DNA of 64,000 bases from Empedobacter tilapiae (GTDB taxonomy: Bacteria; Bacteroidota; Bacteroidia; Flavobacteriales; Weeksellaceae). A model generated the notes under the pieces. The model saw nothing but the letters and a program-made list of their open reading frames with translations. It was not told the origin of the DNA and made no database searches. This document shows positions 26,278 to 35,006 of the stretch, one piece after another. Positions within the stretch are counted from its first letter, which is position 1. Each line of letters starts with the position of its first letter. Location of the stretch: NCBI RefSeq assembly GCF_004785645.1, contig NZ_SRPE01000006.1:186001-250000 (forward strand), given 5' to 3'. The position numbers were made by a program, and so were the translations under genes.

Positions 26278-26557
26278 TACTATTATTTTTTAAGTAAATC
26301 AAAACATTCTGTATCAAAACTAATATTGCAAGTGAAGTAAAAAACATAAAGCCAACATAAATAGCAACTTGTTTATCTTGACCAATTTTAATAAAAATAA
26401 AATAAGCTAGTAAAGTTCCCATAACTTGCATCAAAACTGCTCGCCAAGCAATCTTTTTAACAATAGCTAAATCTTTTGTTCTAAATCCAGCAATTCCTTG
26501 ATAAATCGTTGGAAATATCAACATAATGAATGCGATTATTTTTAGAGGTGTATCCAT
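26270..26557 (-). CDS. Small inner-membrane protein of unknown function
   Basis: This 95-residue protein has three likely membrane helices (about 5-22, 40-60 and 65-88: IIAFIMLIFPTIYQGIAGF, LMQVMGTLLAYFIFI, GFMFFTSLAILVLIQNVLI). I see no motif. It directly abuts the YkgJ-family stop and ends in the shared terminator, so it is the last gene of the HMG-CoA reductase operon. Confidence 0.75.
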   Translation of the reverse strand: MDTPLKIIAFIMLIFPTIYQGIAGFRTKDLAIVKKIAWRAVLMQVMGTLLAYFIFIKIGQDKQVAIYVGFMFFTSLAILVLIQNVLIYLKNNSNN

Positions 26558-27046
26558 TTATATTTTTATTTCTTTTTGCATTTGTTCCACTACTTCATAA
26601 GTCGCAGGGCAAATTAATGTATTCTTTAAGGTTAAATGATTGATTTGATAAAATTTTTTGCGATCAGTATGTGGATATTCTCGACAAGCTTTTGGACGAT
26701 CTTCATAAACCAAACAATAATTTTCGTTATTTAAAAAAGGACAAGGCAACTGTTGTAAAACGTAATCATTGTCCTCATCAATTCGTAAATATTTATCAAT
26801 AAACTGACTTGGCTTGATGCGAAAAACATGCGCTAAACGTTCAATATCTTTTTGTGTAAAAAGCGGACCAGTTGTTTTGCAACAATTCGCACAAGAAAGG
26901 CAATCAATACGATTGAAAACATCTTCGTGAATTTCTTCCATTTTTTGATCCAAGTTTTTAGGAGGTTTCTTCTTCAACTTCTCTAAAAACTTCTTGTGCT
27001 CACGTTGTTTTTCTTTCGCTTTCGCAAAATATTCTTCTAAATCCAC
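26558..27046 (-). CDS. YkgJ family cysteine-cluster protein
   Basis: This 162-residue protein has a CxxCxxCC cluster (CLSCANCC), then PCPFLNNENYC and RPKACREYP: eight Cys in the arrangement of the YkgJ/UPF0153 metal-binding family, thought to bind zinc or iron. A basic coiled N terminus (EKQREHKKFLEKLKKKPPK) precedes it. The start is GTG at 27046, overlapping the TAG stop of the HMG-CoA reductase gene by one base (TAGTG). The function of the family is not established, and coupling to the mevalonate gene may be only transcriptional. Confidence 0.88.
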   Translation of the reverse strand: MDLEEYFAKAKEKQREHKKFLEKLKKKPPKNLDQKMEEIHEDVFNRIDCLSCANCCKTTGPLFTQKDIERLAHVFRIKPSQFIDKYLRIDEDNDYVLQQLPCPFLNNENYCLVYEDRPKACREYPHTDRKKFYQINHLTLKNTLICPATYEVVEQMQKEIKI

Positions 27047-28401
27047 TATTTGTCTTTTCTAATCTCTTCAATATTTGTTACATTTCGAAGTTTGCAAAAC
27101 TCTTCAATTACATTGTGATGAGAAACCGTTTTATCTTTGAAATAGTTTACAAAATATTTCTTTTCTTCTTCAGTTGCTTCTAATTGATTCAAGATATTCA
27201 TCAAGTGCATTTTCATATGTCCTTTCTGAATACCTGTTGTGACCAAAGAACGTAATGCACCAAAGTTTTGTGCTAATCCTGCAACAGCAACAAATCCCAT
27301 TAATTCTTTTGCATTTGGTTTTCCAAGAATTCCCATCGCTAATTTTACTAATGGATGCAAAGCTGTCAATCCTCCAATTGTTCCAAGCGCAGTTGGTAAA
27401 TCAATCCAAAAACGGAAAATTCCATCTTTTACTTCGCAATGTGTTAATGAAGAATATTGACCATCTTTCGCGGCATACGTATGCGCACAAGCCTCTACAG
27501 CACGGAAATCGTTCCCTGTAGCAATTACAACAGCATCAATTCCGTTCATAATTCCTTTGTTGTGTGTTGTTGCACGATAAGGCTCTATTTCTGCAATTCG
27601 AACAGCGCGAGAAAACTTCTCCACAAACTCTTCTGATGTTACATTTCCTTCTGCTAATTGCTCAACTGGACAAGAAACTTCTGCACGAACAATACAATCT
27701 GGCGTATAATTCGATAAAATACACATCACGATTTGAACTGAATCTTTTTCATCATCAGTAAAAGTTGAGTTAGCTTCTATTTCGTTTCGTAATGTTTTGG
27801 CGAATTGCTCTAAACAAGAATTGATAAAGTTTGCGCCCATCGAATCCATCGTTTCGAAAGAAGCTTTTATTTGATAATAGTTTTCTAAATCAGCTGTTTT
27901 ATCAATTAATTCTAAAGCCAAAATTCCACCACCACGCGCACGCATGTTTTTTGTGATATCATTTGTCGTTTCGATTAATTGATTTTTAATCGTTGTTTCA
28001 AAAGCATTTTGCAACTTTTCTTTGTCACCTTCGTACATAAAATGAACGTGACCTAATTTTGTTGTAGATAAAATAGTTGTTTTGAAACCACCACGTGTTT
28101 GCCAAAACTTCGCAGCCTTAGAAGCCGCAGCAACAACAGACGACTCTTCAACTGCCATTGGAATAGCGTATAATTCGTCGTTGATTAAAAAGTTTGGCGC
28201 TAAACCAAACGGCATATAGAAATTAGAAACTGTATTTTCTGAAAATTCGTCGTGCAGTTTTTGTAAATCTGCATCATCATTCCAATATTGTTTCAATACT
28301 TTGATGGCAGATTCATCTCCATTTAAATATTCATTGACAACCCATTCAATTTTTCCTTCTTTCGATAATTTCGAAAAACCTTCTACTGCTTGATGCTTCA
28401 T
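27046..28401 (-). CDS. mvaA: Hydroxymethylglutaryl-CoA reductase, class II
   Basis: It interconverts HMG-CoA and mevalonate, the committed step of the mevalonate route to isoprenoids such as menaquinone tails and carotenoids. The class II pattern is seen: AVEESSVVAAASKAAKFW (substrate Glu), GIMNGIDAVVIATGNDFRAV (catalytic Lys/Asp and cofactor loop) and GTIGGLTALHPLVK. ATG 28401 (MKHQAVEGFSKLSKE) is the start. A TTG eight codons upstream lies in the promoter box TAATTTTG and is rejected. It leads a three-gene operon with ykgJ and a small membrane gene. Confidence 0.93.
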   Translation of the reverse strand: MKHQAVEGFSKLSKEGKIEWVVNEYLNGDESAIKVLKQYWNDDADLQKLHDEFSENTVSNFYMPFGLAPNFLINDELYAIPMAVEESSVVAAASKAAKFWQTRGGFKTTILSTTKLGHVHFMYEGDKEKLQNAFETTIKNQLIETTNDITKNMRARGGGILALELIDKTADLENYYQIKASFETMDSMGANFINSCLEQFAKTLRNEIEANSTFTDDEKDSVQIVMCILSNYTPDCIVRAEVSCPVEQLAEGNVTSEEFVEKFSRAVRIAEIEPYRATTHNKGIMNGIDAVVIATGNDFRAVEACAHTYAAKDGQYSSLTHCEVKDGIFRFWIDLPTALGTIGGLTALHPLVKLAMGILGKPNAKELMGFVAVAGLAQNFGALRSLVTTGIQKGHMKMHLMNILNQLEATEEEKKYFVNYFKDKTVSHHNVIEEFCKLRNVTNIEEIRKDK

Positions 28402-28422
28402 ATTGGATATTTTTTTATAAGA

Positions 28423-28430
28423 CAAAATTA
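28423..28430 (-). promoter_or_regulatory. -7 box TAATTTTG for HMG-CoA reductase
   Basis: A TAnnTTTG match 21 bases before ATG 28401. It shares the divergent gap with the DPP-IV promoter. Confidence 0.5.
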
Positions 28431-28537
28431 CAAACGTTTTGATTGATAGAATGTATAAAAATACTTAAAACTTTTTGTACATCTTCTATTTATGTTCATT
28501 ATTCGGTTAAATGATATTTCTAAAAAATATAATTGAT

Positions 28538-28545
28538 TATATTTG
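28538..28545 (+). promoter_or_regulatory. -7 box TATATTTG for DPP-IV
   Basis: A TAnnTTTG match 30 bases before the ATG at 28576. Confidence 0.55.
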
Positions 28546-28575
28546 ATAGTTTGAACTCACATTTTAGGTAAAACT

Positions 28576-30735
28576 ATGAAAAAAATTATTTTAAGTTTAG
28601 CTGTCTTAGTAATGGGCGCTTATTCTTATGCACAACAAATAACCATTGAAGGAATATATGGCGGAAAATACCGCGAAAATTCATTGTACGGTGTTAACTC
28701 ATTAAACGATGGAGAAAATTATACAATCTTGACGAAAGATGGATTGGTTAAACGTTCGTACGAATCGACATTAAAAAAAGGTCAGACTTCTGATATTGTT
28801 GTCGTTCCTGGAAAGTTTGAAGGATATGAATTTAGTTCTGATGAGCGTTACGTTTTATTACAAACTAATTCGCACCAAATTTATCGCCATTCGTTTACAG
28901 CAAAGTTTGAAGTGTATGATACGCAAACAAAATCGAAAGTATTGTTATTTGATGGAAAAGGAATTCAAGAACCTTTGTTTTCGCCGGATGCGTCTAAAGT
29001 AGCTTTTGCTTTTGAGAATAATTTATACATTCAAGATTTAAAATCGAATAAAGTAACACAAGTTACAACGGATGGTAAAAAGAATAATATCATTAACGGG
29101 ATTAACGATTGGGTTTACGAAGAAGAGTTTGGTTTCGTAAGAAATTTTGATTGGAATGCCGACGGAACATCTTTGGCTTATGTTCGTTTTGACGAATCGA
29201 AAGTGAAAGAAATTAATATTCCGATTTACCACAATAATCTTTATCCACAAGAATTACGTTACAAATATCCAAAGGCAGGACAAGACAATTCGGAAGTTTC
29301 GTTACATGTTTTTGATACGAAGAATAACTCAACTGCAAATGTTAATTTAGGCGGAGTTCAGAATTATTACATTCCGAAAATTAAGTTCTCTACAAAAGCG
29401 AATTTATTAACGGTTGTAACGTCTAACCGTCACCAAAATAATGTAGATGTTTCATTTTATGATATCAACACGAAAAAAGTAAATAAATTATTTACTGAAA
29501 CAAATAAAGCGTGGATTGAAACGGATAATTTAACGTTAGAATTTTTAGCAGATAATTCGTTCTTATGGACTTCTGAGCGCGATGGAAATAACCATATTTA
29601 CCATTATGCAGATAGCGGAAAGTTAATCAATCAAGTGACGAAAGGAGATTGGGAAGTAACGAATTACTATGGATATAATCCTGGAAATAAAACACTTTAT
29701 TATCAATCTAACTCAAATAACGGAAAACGTATTTCGACAGAAAGACAAATTTCTTCAGTTAGTTTAGATGGTAAGAAAACTACGATGTTAACGAAAAATA
29801 GTGGAACAAATTCGGCTGCTTTCAGTAAGAATTTTTCATATTTCATTAATACTTTTTCTAATACAACGACTCCAAAAACAATTAGTTTAGTAGAATCTAA
29901 ATCTGGAAAAGATTTGGGTGTTATCGTTGACAATACTTCTTTAAAAGATAAATTGAATACAGATAATATTGGGACAAAAGAATTATTTGTGTTGAAAACT
30001 GCTGCAGGAAATGAATTGAATGCCTATGTTATCAAACCAAAAAACTTTGATCCAACTAAAAAATATCCAGTATTGATGTATCAATATTCTGGACCAGGTT
30101 CTCAGAATGTAAACAATGCTTATTTCAATTCGAATGATTATTGGCACATGATGTTAGCACAAGAAGGTTATATTGTTTTCTGTGTTGATGGTCGTGGAAC
30201 GGGATACAAAGGAGAAGCTTTCAAGAAACAAACATATTTGCAATTAGGAAAATATGAAGTAGAAGATCAAATAGCTGCGGCAAAAGAGATTGGTAACTTA
30301 CCTTATGTAGACAAATCTCGTATCGGAATTTGGGGTTGGTCTTATGGAGGTTTCATGTCTTCGAATGTTTTATTTAAAGGTGCGGATGTGTTCAAAGCAG
30401 CAATTGCTGTTGCTCCTGTAACAAATTGGCGTTATTATGATTCTGTTTATACAGAGCGTTTTATGCGTACTCCAGAAGAAAATGCAGCTGGTTATGACGA
30501 TAATTCACCAATTAATTATGCAAATGAGTTGAAAGGTAATTTCTTATTAATTTCTGGTTCTGCTGATGATAATGTACATCCACAAAATACATTTGAATTG
30601 TCGGAAGCATTAGTACAAGCAAACAAAGATTTTGATATGGCAATCTATACCGACAAAGATCACGGAATTTATGGTGGTAATACTCGTATTCAGCTTTACC
30701 GTAAAATGACAAATTTTATCAAGAAGAATTTGTAA
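28576..30735 (+). CDS. Dipeptidyl-peptidase IV (S9)
   Basis: This secreted serine exopeptidase releases X-Pro dipeptides. A signal peptide (ending SYAQQ) is followed by an N-terminal beta-propeller that carries DWVYEEEFGF, the Glu pair that holds the substrate N terminus in DPP-IV. The C-terminal alpha/beta-hydrolase has Ser589 in GWSYGG, Asp665 in ADDNVHP and His696 in DKDHGIYGG. At 719 residues it matches Flavobacteriia DPP-IV. It lies just before two peptide transporters, so the three could serve protein scavenging. Confidence 0.95.
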   Translation: MKKIILSLAVLVMGAYSYAQQITIEGIYGGKYRENSLYGVNSLNDGENYTILTKDGLVKRSYESTLKKGQTSDIVVVPGKFEGYEFSSDERYVLLQTNSHQIYRHSFTAKFEVYDTQTKSKVLLFDGKGIQEPLFSPDASKVAFAFENNLYIQDLKSNKVTQVTTDGKKNNIINGINDWVYEEEFGFVRNFDWNADGTSLAYVRFDESKVKEINIPIYHNNLYPQELRYKYPKAGQDNSEVSLHVFDTKNNSTANVNLGGVQNYYIPKIKFSTKANLLTVVTSNRHQNNVDVSFYDINTKKVNKLFTETNKAWIETDNLTLEFLADNSFLWTSERDGNNHIYHYADSGKLINQVTKGDWEVTNYYGYNPGNKTLYYQSNSNNGKRISTERQISSVSLDGKKTTMLTKNSGTNSAAFSKNFSYFINTFSNTTTPKTISLVESKSGKDLGVIVDNTSLKDKLNTDNIGTKELFVLKTAAGNELNAYVIKPKNFDPTKKYPVLMYQYSGPGSQNVNNAYFNSNDYWHMMLAQEGYIVFCVDGRGTGYKGEAFKKQTYLQLGKYEVEDQIAAAKEIGNLPYVDKSRIGIWGWSYGGFMSSNVLFKGADVFKAAIAVAPVTNWRYYDSVYTERFMRTPEENAAGYDDNSPINYANELKGNFLLISGSADDNVHPQNTFELSEALVQANKDFDMAIYTDKDHGIYGGNTRIQLYRKMTNFIKKNL

Positions 30736-30814
30736 GAAAAAAGCTTTATTTATTAGAATAAGCCAATGATTGGAATAAATAGTCATTCAAATTGACAAAA
30801 ATCATGCATTAAAC

Positions 30815-30848
30815 AAAAAAAACCTCGACATTGTCAGAGGTTTTTTTT
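30815..30848 (+). terminator. Terminator after DPP-IV
   Basis: A stem AAAAAACCTC-GAC / GTC-GAGGTTTTTT with loop ATT and one bulged A, then T's. Confidence 0.8.
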
Positions 30849-30906
30849 ATTTTCGTTGATTGCTAATAAAATCTAAATGATATATTAGCGCTTAGTTAAA
30901 GAAATT

Positions 30907-32433
30907 ATGAGTAAAGAATTAACTTTAGAGGAAATTCAGAATTTTAAAGGAAAGTATCCAAAACAAATATGGAGTCTTTTCTTTTCTGAAATGTGGGAGA
31001 GATTTTGCTTCTACGGAATGCGAGGAATGTTAGTATTCTTCATGATTGATCAATTGAAATTTGAAGAAGCTCAGTCTCAATTACAATACGCCGCAATTCA
31101 GGCTTTTGTATATGCTTTTACATTTGTAGGAGGTTTATTTGCCGATAAAATTTTAGGATTTAGGAAGTCATTATTTTGGGGAGGATCCTTAATGATTTTA
31201 GGAAGTATACTTTTAGCAACAGATCCGCACTCATTATTTTTCTTAGGAATGTCTTTTACTGTAGTAGGTACAGGCTTTTTCAAACCAAATATTTCTACAA
31301 TGGTTGGAGAGTTATACAAAAAAGGCGACGAAAGAACAGACGCTGGTTTCTCACTTTTCTACGCAGGAATTAACTTAGGAGCTTTCCTTGGAGGATACAT
31401 CTGTATAGCAATTGGTAAAGGGCATTTGTTTACAGATTTTATTGATGTAGCACACAGATGGAATGTTGCATTTGGTTTAGCTGCTTTTGTAATGTTAATC
31501 AGTTTAGTAAATTTCTTTTTTACAGAAAGACATTTAGGTCCAATTGGTTTACAACCTCGTAAAATATTGCCTTCAGGTGAAACGGAAAGAATGCCTTTAT
31601 GGAAAGAGATAGCTGTTTATGTATGTACACTTCTATCTATTCCATTAATTATGGCAATGGTAAAAAATACTGATTATACTGATTATTTTATGTATACAGT
31701 AGGACCAATAACGTTGTTATATTTGTTTTATGAAATGACAAAAGTAACAGCGAATGAACGTAAAAAATTATATGCAGCATTAATTTTTATTTTATTTTCT
31801 ATTTTATTCTGGGGAATTTATGAACAAGCTGGAGGATCATTAAGTATTTATGCTGCTAAAAACTTAGATTCTAATTTACTAGGTGTTCATTTAGATCCGA
31901 ATGGAGTAAACAATTCTGGAGGAGCATTCTTCATTATTTTAATAGCTCCTTTATTAGGATTATTATGGTTATGGTTAGCTAAGAGAAAGATTGAACCAAA
32001 TACAGTTGTAAAGTTTGGTTTAGGATTTATTCTTTTAGGATTAGGATATTATGTATTATTTGCAACAAAATTCTTCGCTAATGCAGAAGGTATTACTTCA
32101 TTAAATTTCTTTACATTAGCATTATTAGTAATCACATTTGGAGAGTTATGTTTATCACCAATTGGATTATCAATTATGACAAAACTTTCTACACATAACT
32201 TACAAGGAATGATGATGGGAATGTGGTTCTTAGCTTCTGCCTATGGACAATATGTTGCAGGAATGATAGGGGCAGGAATGTCAAACTCTACAAATGAAAA
32301 TGCGAGCAACTTAGAACGTCTTTTTTCTTATGCAGAAGGTTACAAAGAAATTGCTTTATATGCTGTTGTAGCAGGAGTCATTTTAATATTAGTATCACCA
32401 TTAATTCGTAAATTAATGCAAGACGTAAAATAA
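30907..32433 (+). CDS. POT family proton-coupled peptide transporter
   Basis: This inner-membrane di-/tripeptide importer of the PTR2/POT family has 508 residues and about 12-14 helices. The proton-coupling motif ExxERFxxYG is EMWERFCFYGMR in helix 1, and GTGFFKPNISTM and FSLFYAGINLGAF are the POT signatures. LSPIGLSIMTKL sits near the C terminus. The next gene is a paralogue 29 bases away. It would import the dipeptides released by the DPP-IV encoded upstream. Confidence 0.93.
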   Translation: MSKELTLEEIQNFKGKYPKQIWSLFFSEMWERFCFYGMRGMLVFFMIDQLKFEEAQSQLQYAAIQAFVYAFTFVGGLFADKILGFRKSLFWGGSLMILGSILLATDPHSLFFLGMSFTVVGTGFFKPNISTMVGELYKKGDERTDAGFSLFYAGINLGAFLGGYICIAIGKGHLFTDFIDVAHRWNVAFGLAAFVMLISLVNFFFTERHLGPIGLQPRKILPSGETERMPLWKEIAVYVCTLLSIPLIMAMVKNTDYTDYFMYTVGPITLLYLFYEMTKVTANERKKLYAALIFILFSILFWGIYEQAGGSLSIYAAKNLDSNLLGVHLDPNGVNNSGGAFFIILIAPLLGLLWLWLAKRKIEPNTVVKFGLGFILLGLGYYVLFATKFFANAEGITSLNFFTLALLVITFGELCLSPIGLSIMTKLSTHNLQGMMMGMWFLASAYGQYVAGMIGAGMSNSTNENASNLERLFSYAEGYKEIALYAVVAGVILILVSPLIRKLMQDVK

Positions 32434-32462
32434 CTTTTAAGATATACATTTAACAAATAAAC

Positions 32463-34547
32463 ATGAGTTCGAAATCGGAAAATTTCTTTGATTCAAAAGT
32501 ACTTGGGCATCCGTCAGGGTTGTTCGTGCTTTTCTTTACAGAGATGTGGGAGCGTTTTTCATTCTACGGAATGCGCGTTTTATTAATTCAGTTTTTAACA
32601 GCTGCAGTTATTGGTTTAAATCCAGGTTGGGAATGGTCTATAGAAAAAGCAACCGCTTTGTATGGGACATACGCAATGTTATTATACATTACACCTATCT
32701 TTGGAGGAATTATTGCCGATAAATATATAGGTTATAGATGGGCAGTGGTAGTTGGTGCGATTATTATGACATTAGGTCACGCATTTATGGCTTTTGATAC
32801 ACCTATCTTTTTATATTTAGGATTAGCGTGTTTGGTTATTGGAACAGGATTCTTTAAACCAAATATGACATCTATCTTATCAGAAATGTACAAAGACTTT
32901 CCTGAGAAAAAAGATGGTGCTTATACAATTTTCTACATGGGAGTTAACGCTGGTGCATTCTTCGGAATGATGTTGTGTGGATTTTTAGCAGAAAAAGTAG
33001 GATGGCACTGGGGATTCGGTTTAGCAGGAATCTTCATGTTATTAGGTACATTACAATTCTGGTTAGCAAAACCATTATTTGGGCATATTGGTGAGGTTCC
33101 ATCAAAAACAGGAAATCAAATTACTGCAGATGATGAAACACCTAAATACGAACCAGGAGAAAAACCAAATCCTTTCACATTATTAGATCAAGTGTTGATC
33201 GTTATTATGACACTTTTAGGATTAGGTTACGCGTTCAATGATCCTTTAAATGCAATTGGAGGAATTAACTTATTTCCATTCTCTATCGGAGGATTATCTG
33301 GACAAAATGTAGTTATTTTAGTTGCATTATTCTTATTCTTCTTTGTAGTAATTCGTCGTTTAGCAAATTACACAAAAGTGGTTCGTGATCGTATGATTGC
33401 GGTAATTATTTTCGCATTCTTTGTTATTTTCTTCTGGATGTCTTTCGAGCAAGGAGCTACATCATTGGTAATCTTTGCGCGTGATAATACAGAACGTAAC
33501 TTAATTGGAGGAGCTGCAATGGCATTCAATGTTTTCAATACTTTATTAACAGTTGTTCCATTATTGTTCATCTCGTATGTATTGATTTTATTAGCAAAAC
33601 AAACATTTAAAAAAGCGGCTTTATCTAATGTCGTTTTAGCGTTTACGTTTTTAGGAATTTGGGCTGCTGCAATTTGGATGTTAAATTATAACTGGACTTC
33701 TCACTCTTACGATGTTTCTTACCAAGCAATTGAAACGGCTAAATTAGACGATGCTGGTAAGCAAATTATCAACGAAGAAGGTCAACCTGTTTTTGATAAA
33801 ACTCCAGTTACAGCCTCTTATTTAGCAAATTCTACAGATAAAATTGTAACTGAAACAATTAATTTAGCTTCTCAAGATGCTTTAACTAAAGGAAGTGAAA
33901 TCAATATTCATAAAGAAGGAGATAAATTTGTATTAGTTTCTTCTGAAAATTTAGTGAAATTAGATGCTGAATATAAAAATCAAAATAAACCATCTGAAAT
34001 TGTTCCTGCGAAAGTAGCAGAGATTAAAGATTCTCAAGTAGAAATAACAGTTTCTTGGTTTTCTACATTAAACTCTTTCTTCATTATTGCATTAGCTTCT
34101 TTAGTTTCTCGTGTTTGGGATTCTAAATACAACCCGTCAGCTTCTGTAAAATATGGTTTAGGATTAATCATTATGGCAATTGGATTCGGATTCTTAGCTT
34201 TCGGTTCTTACGGAATTTCAGAAGGCGTTCGCGTTTCTATCATCTGGTTAGTTTTAGCTTACTTATTCCACACATTGGGCGAGCTCTGTTTATCTCCAGT
34301 TGGACTTTCGTACGTATCGAAATTAGTTCCAGCTCGTATGATTGCATTTATGTTCGGAATGTGGTACCTTGCAATTGCAATTGGTAACAAATTGGCAGCC
34401 ATTTTAGGAGGTCAAATCGAAAATATTACAAAAGAATATTCGTTATCAACTTTCTTCTTAATCTTTACAATTGTACCAATTGTAGCAGGTTTAATCGTTA
34501 TGGCATTAAATCCAGTAATGAAGAAATTGATGCACGGAGTTAAATAA
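32463..34547 (+). CDS. POT family peptide transporter with long insert
   Basis: A second PTR2/POT member of 694 residues, with EMWERFSFYGMR in helix 1, GTGFFKPNMTSI and GELCLSPVGLSYVSKL. It is ~185 residues longer than its neighbour because of a soluble segment of ~130 residues between late helices (about 420-525, SYDVSYQAIETAKLDDAGKQ), probably periplasmic. Bacteroidota POT proteins with such an insert are known to me only as annotations. It is 29 bases behind its paralogue and 15 bases before a thioredoxin-like gene, so all three may be one transcript. Confidence 0.92.
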   Translation: MSSKSENFFDSKVLGHPSGLFVLFFTEMWERFSFYGMRVLLIQFLTAAVIGLNPGWEWSIEKATALYGTYAMLLYITPIFGGIIADKYIGYRWAVVVGAIIMTLGHAFMAFDTPIFLYLGLACLVIGTGFFKPNMTSILSEMYKDFPEKKDGAYTIFYMGVNAGAFFGMMLCGFLAEKVGWHWGFGLAGIFMLLGTLQFWLAKPLFGHIGEVPSKTGNQITADDETPKYEPGEKPNPFTLLDQVLIVIMTLLGLGYAFNDPLNAIGGINLFPFSIGGLSGQNVVILVALFLFFFVVIRRLANYTKVVRDRMIAVIIFAFFVIFFWMSFEQGATSLVIFARDNTERNLIGGAAMAFNVFNTLLTVVPLLFISYVLILLAKQTFKKAALSNVVLAFTFLGIWAAAIWMLNYNWTSHSYDVSYQAIETAKLDDAGKQIINEEGQPVFDKTPVTASYLANSTDKIVTETINLASQDALTKGSEINIHKEGDKFVLVSSENLVKLDAEYKNQNKPSEIVPAKVAEIKDSQVEITVSWFSTLNSFFIIALASLVSRVWDSKYNPSASVKYGLGLIIMAIGFGFLAFGSYGISEGVRVSIIWLVLAYLFHTLGELCLSPVGLSYVSKLVPARMIAFMFGMWYLAIAIGNKLAAILGGQIENITKEYSLSTFFLIFTIVPIVAGLIVMALNPVMKKLMHGVK

Positions 34548-34562
34548 TAAAGATTGAAATTT

Positions 34563-35006
34563 ATGAAATCAAGCTTAGCAATCGCTGCCCTAATTTTATC
34601 ATCATTTCTTTTCGGACAAGAAATTAAATGGTTGTCATTAGACGAAGCAACAAAAGAAATAAAAGCACATCCAGAAAAACCAGTATTGATTAATTTTTAT
34701 ACAACTTGGTGTGGATTCTGTAAGCGTTTAGATAAAGAAACCTTTGCAGATAATAAAGTAGCAGATTATGTAAACAAAAATTACATTGCGGTAAAATTTG
34801 ATGCTGAAACAAAGGATATGGTAAAATTTATGGGAATTCAGTACACATATATTGTGCCTGCTAAAGCAAATTACATGGCGTATGCCTTTACAAACGGACA
34901 ATTGAGTTATCCTGCAACTGTTTTGATGAACGGAAAAGGAGATGTTAACAAAATTGTTTTGGGTTATCGTAGTTCAACAGATTTCATAAACGATATCAAA
35001 ATTTAA
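34563..35006 (+). CDS. Secreted thioredoxin-like protein
   Basis: This 147-residue protein has a signal peptide (MKSSLAIAALILSSFLFGQ) and a thioredoxin fold with the redox motif WCGFC in TTWCGFCKRLDKETFAD, as in DUF255/thioredoxin_7-type periplasmic proteins. The cis-Pro block is SYPATVLM. It could keep cysteines of exported proteins in the right state. ATG 34563 is chosen over the in-frame TTG at 34554. Its 3' end overlaps that of comEC on the other strand by 11 bases. Confidence 0.9.
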   Translation: MKSSLAIAALILSSFLFGQEIKWLSLDEATKEIKAHPEKPVLINFYTTWCGFCKRLDKETFADNKVADYVNKNYIAVKFDAETKDMVKFMGIQYTYIVPAKANYMAYAFTNGQLSYPATVLMNGKGDVNKIVLGYRSSTDFINDIKI

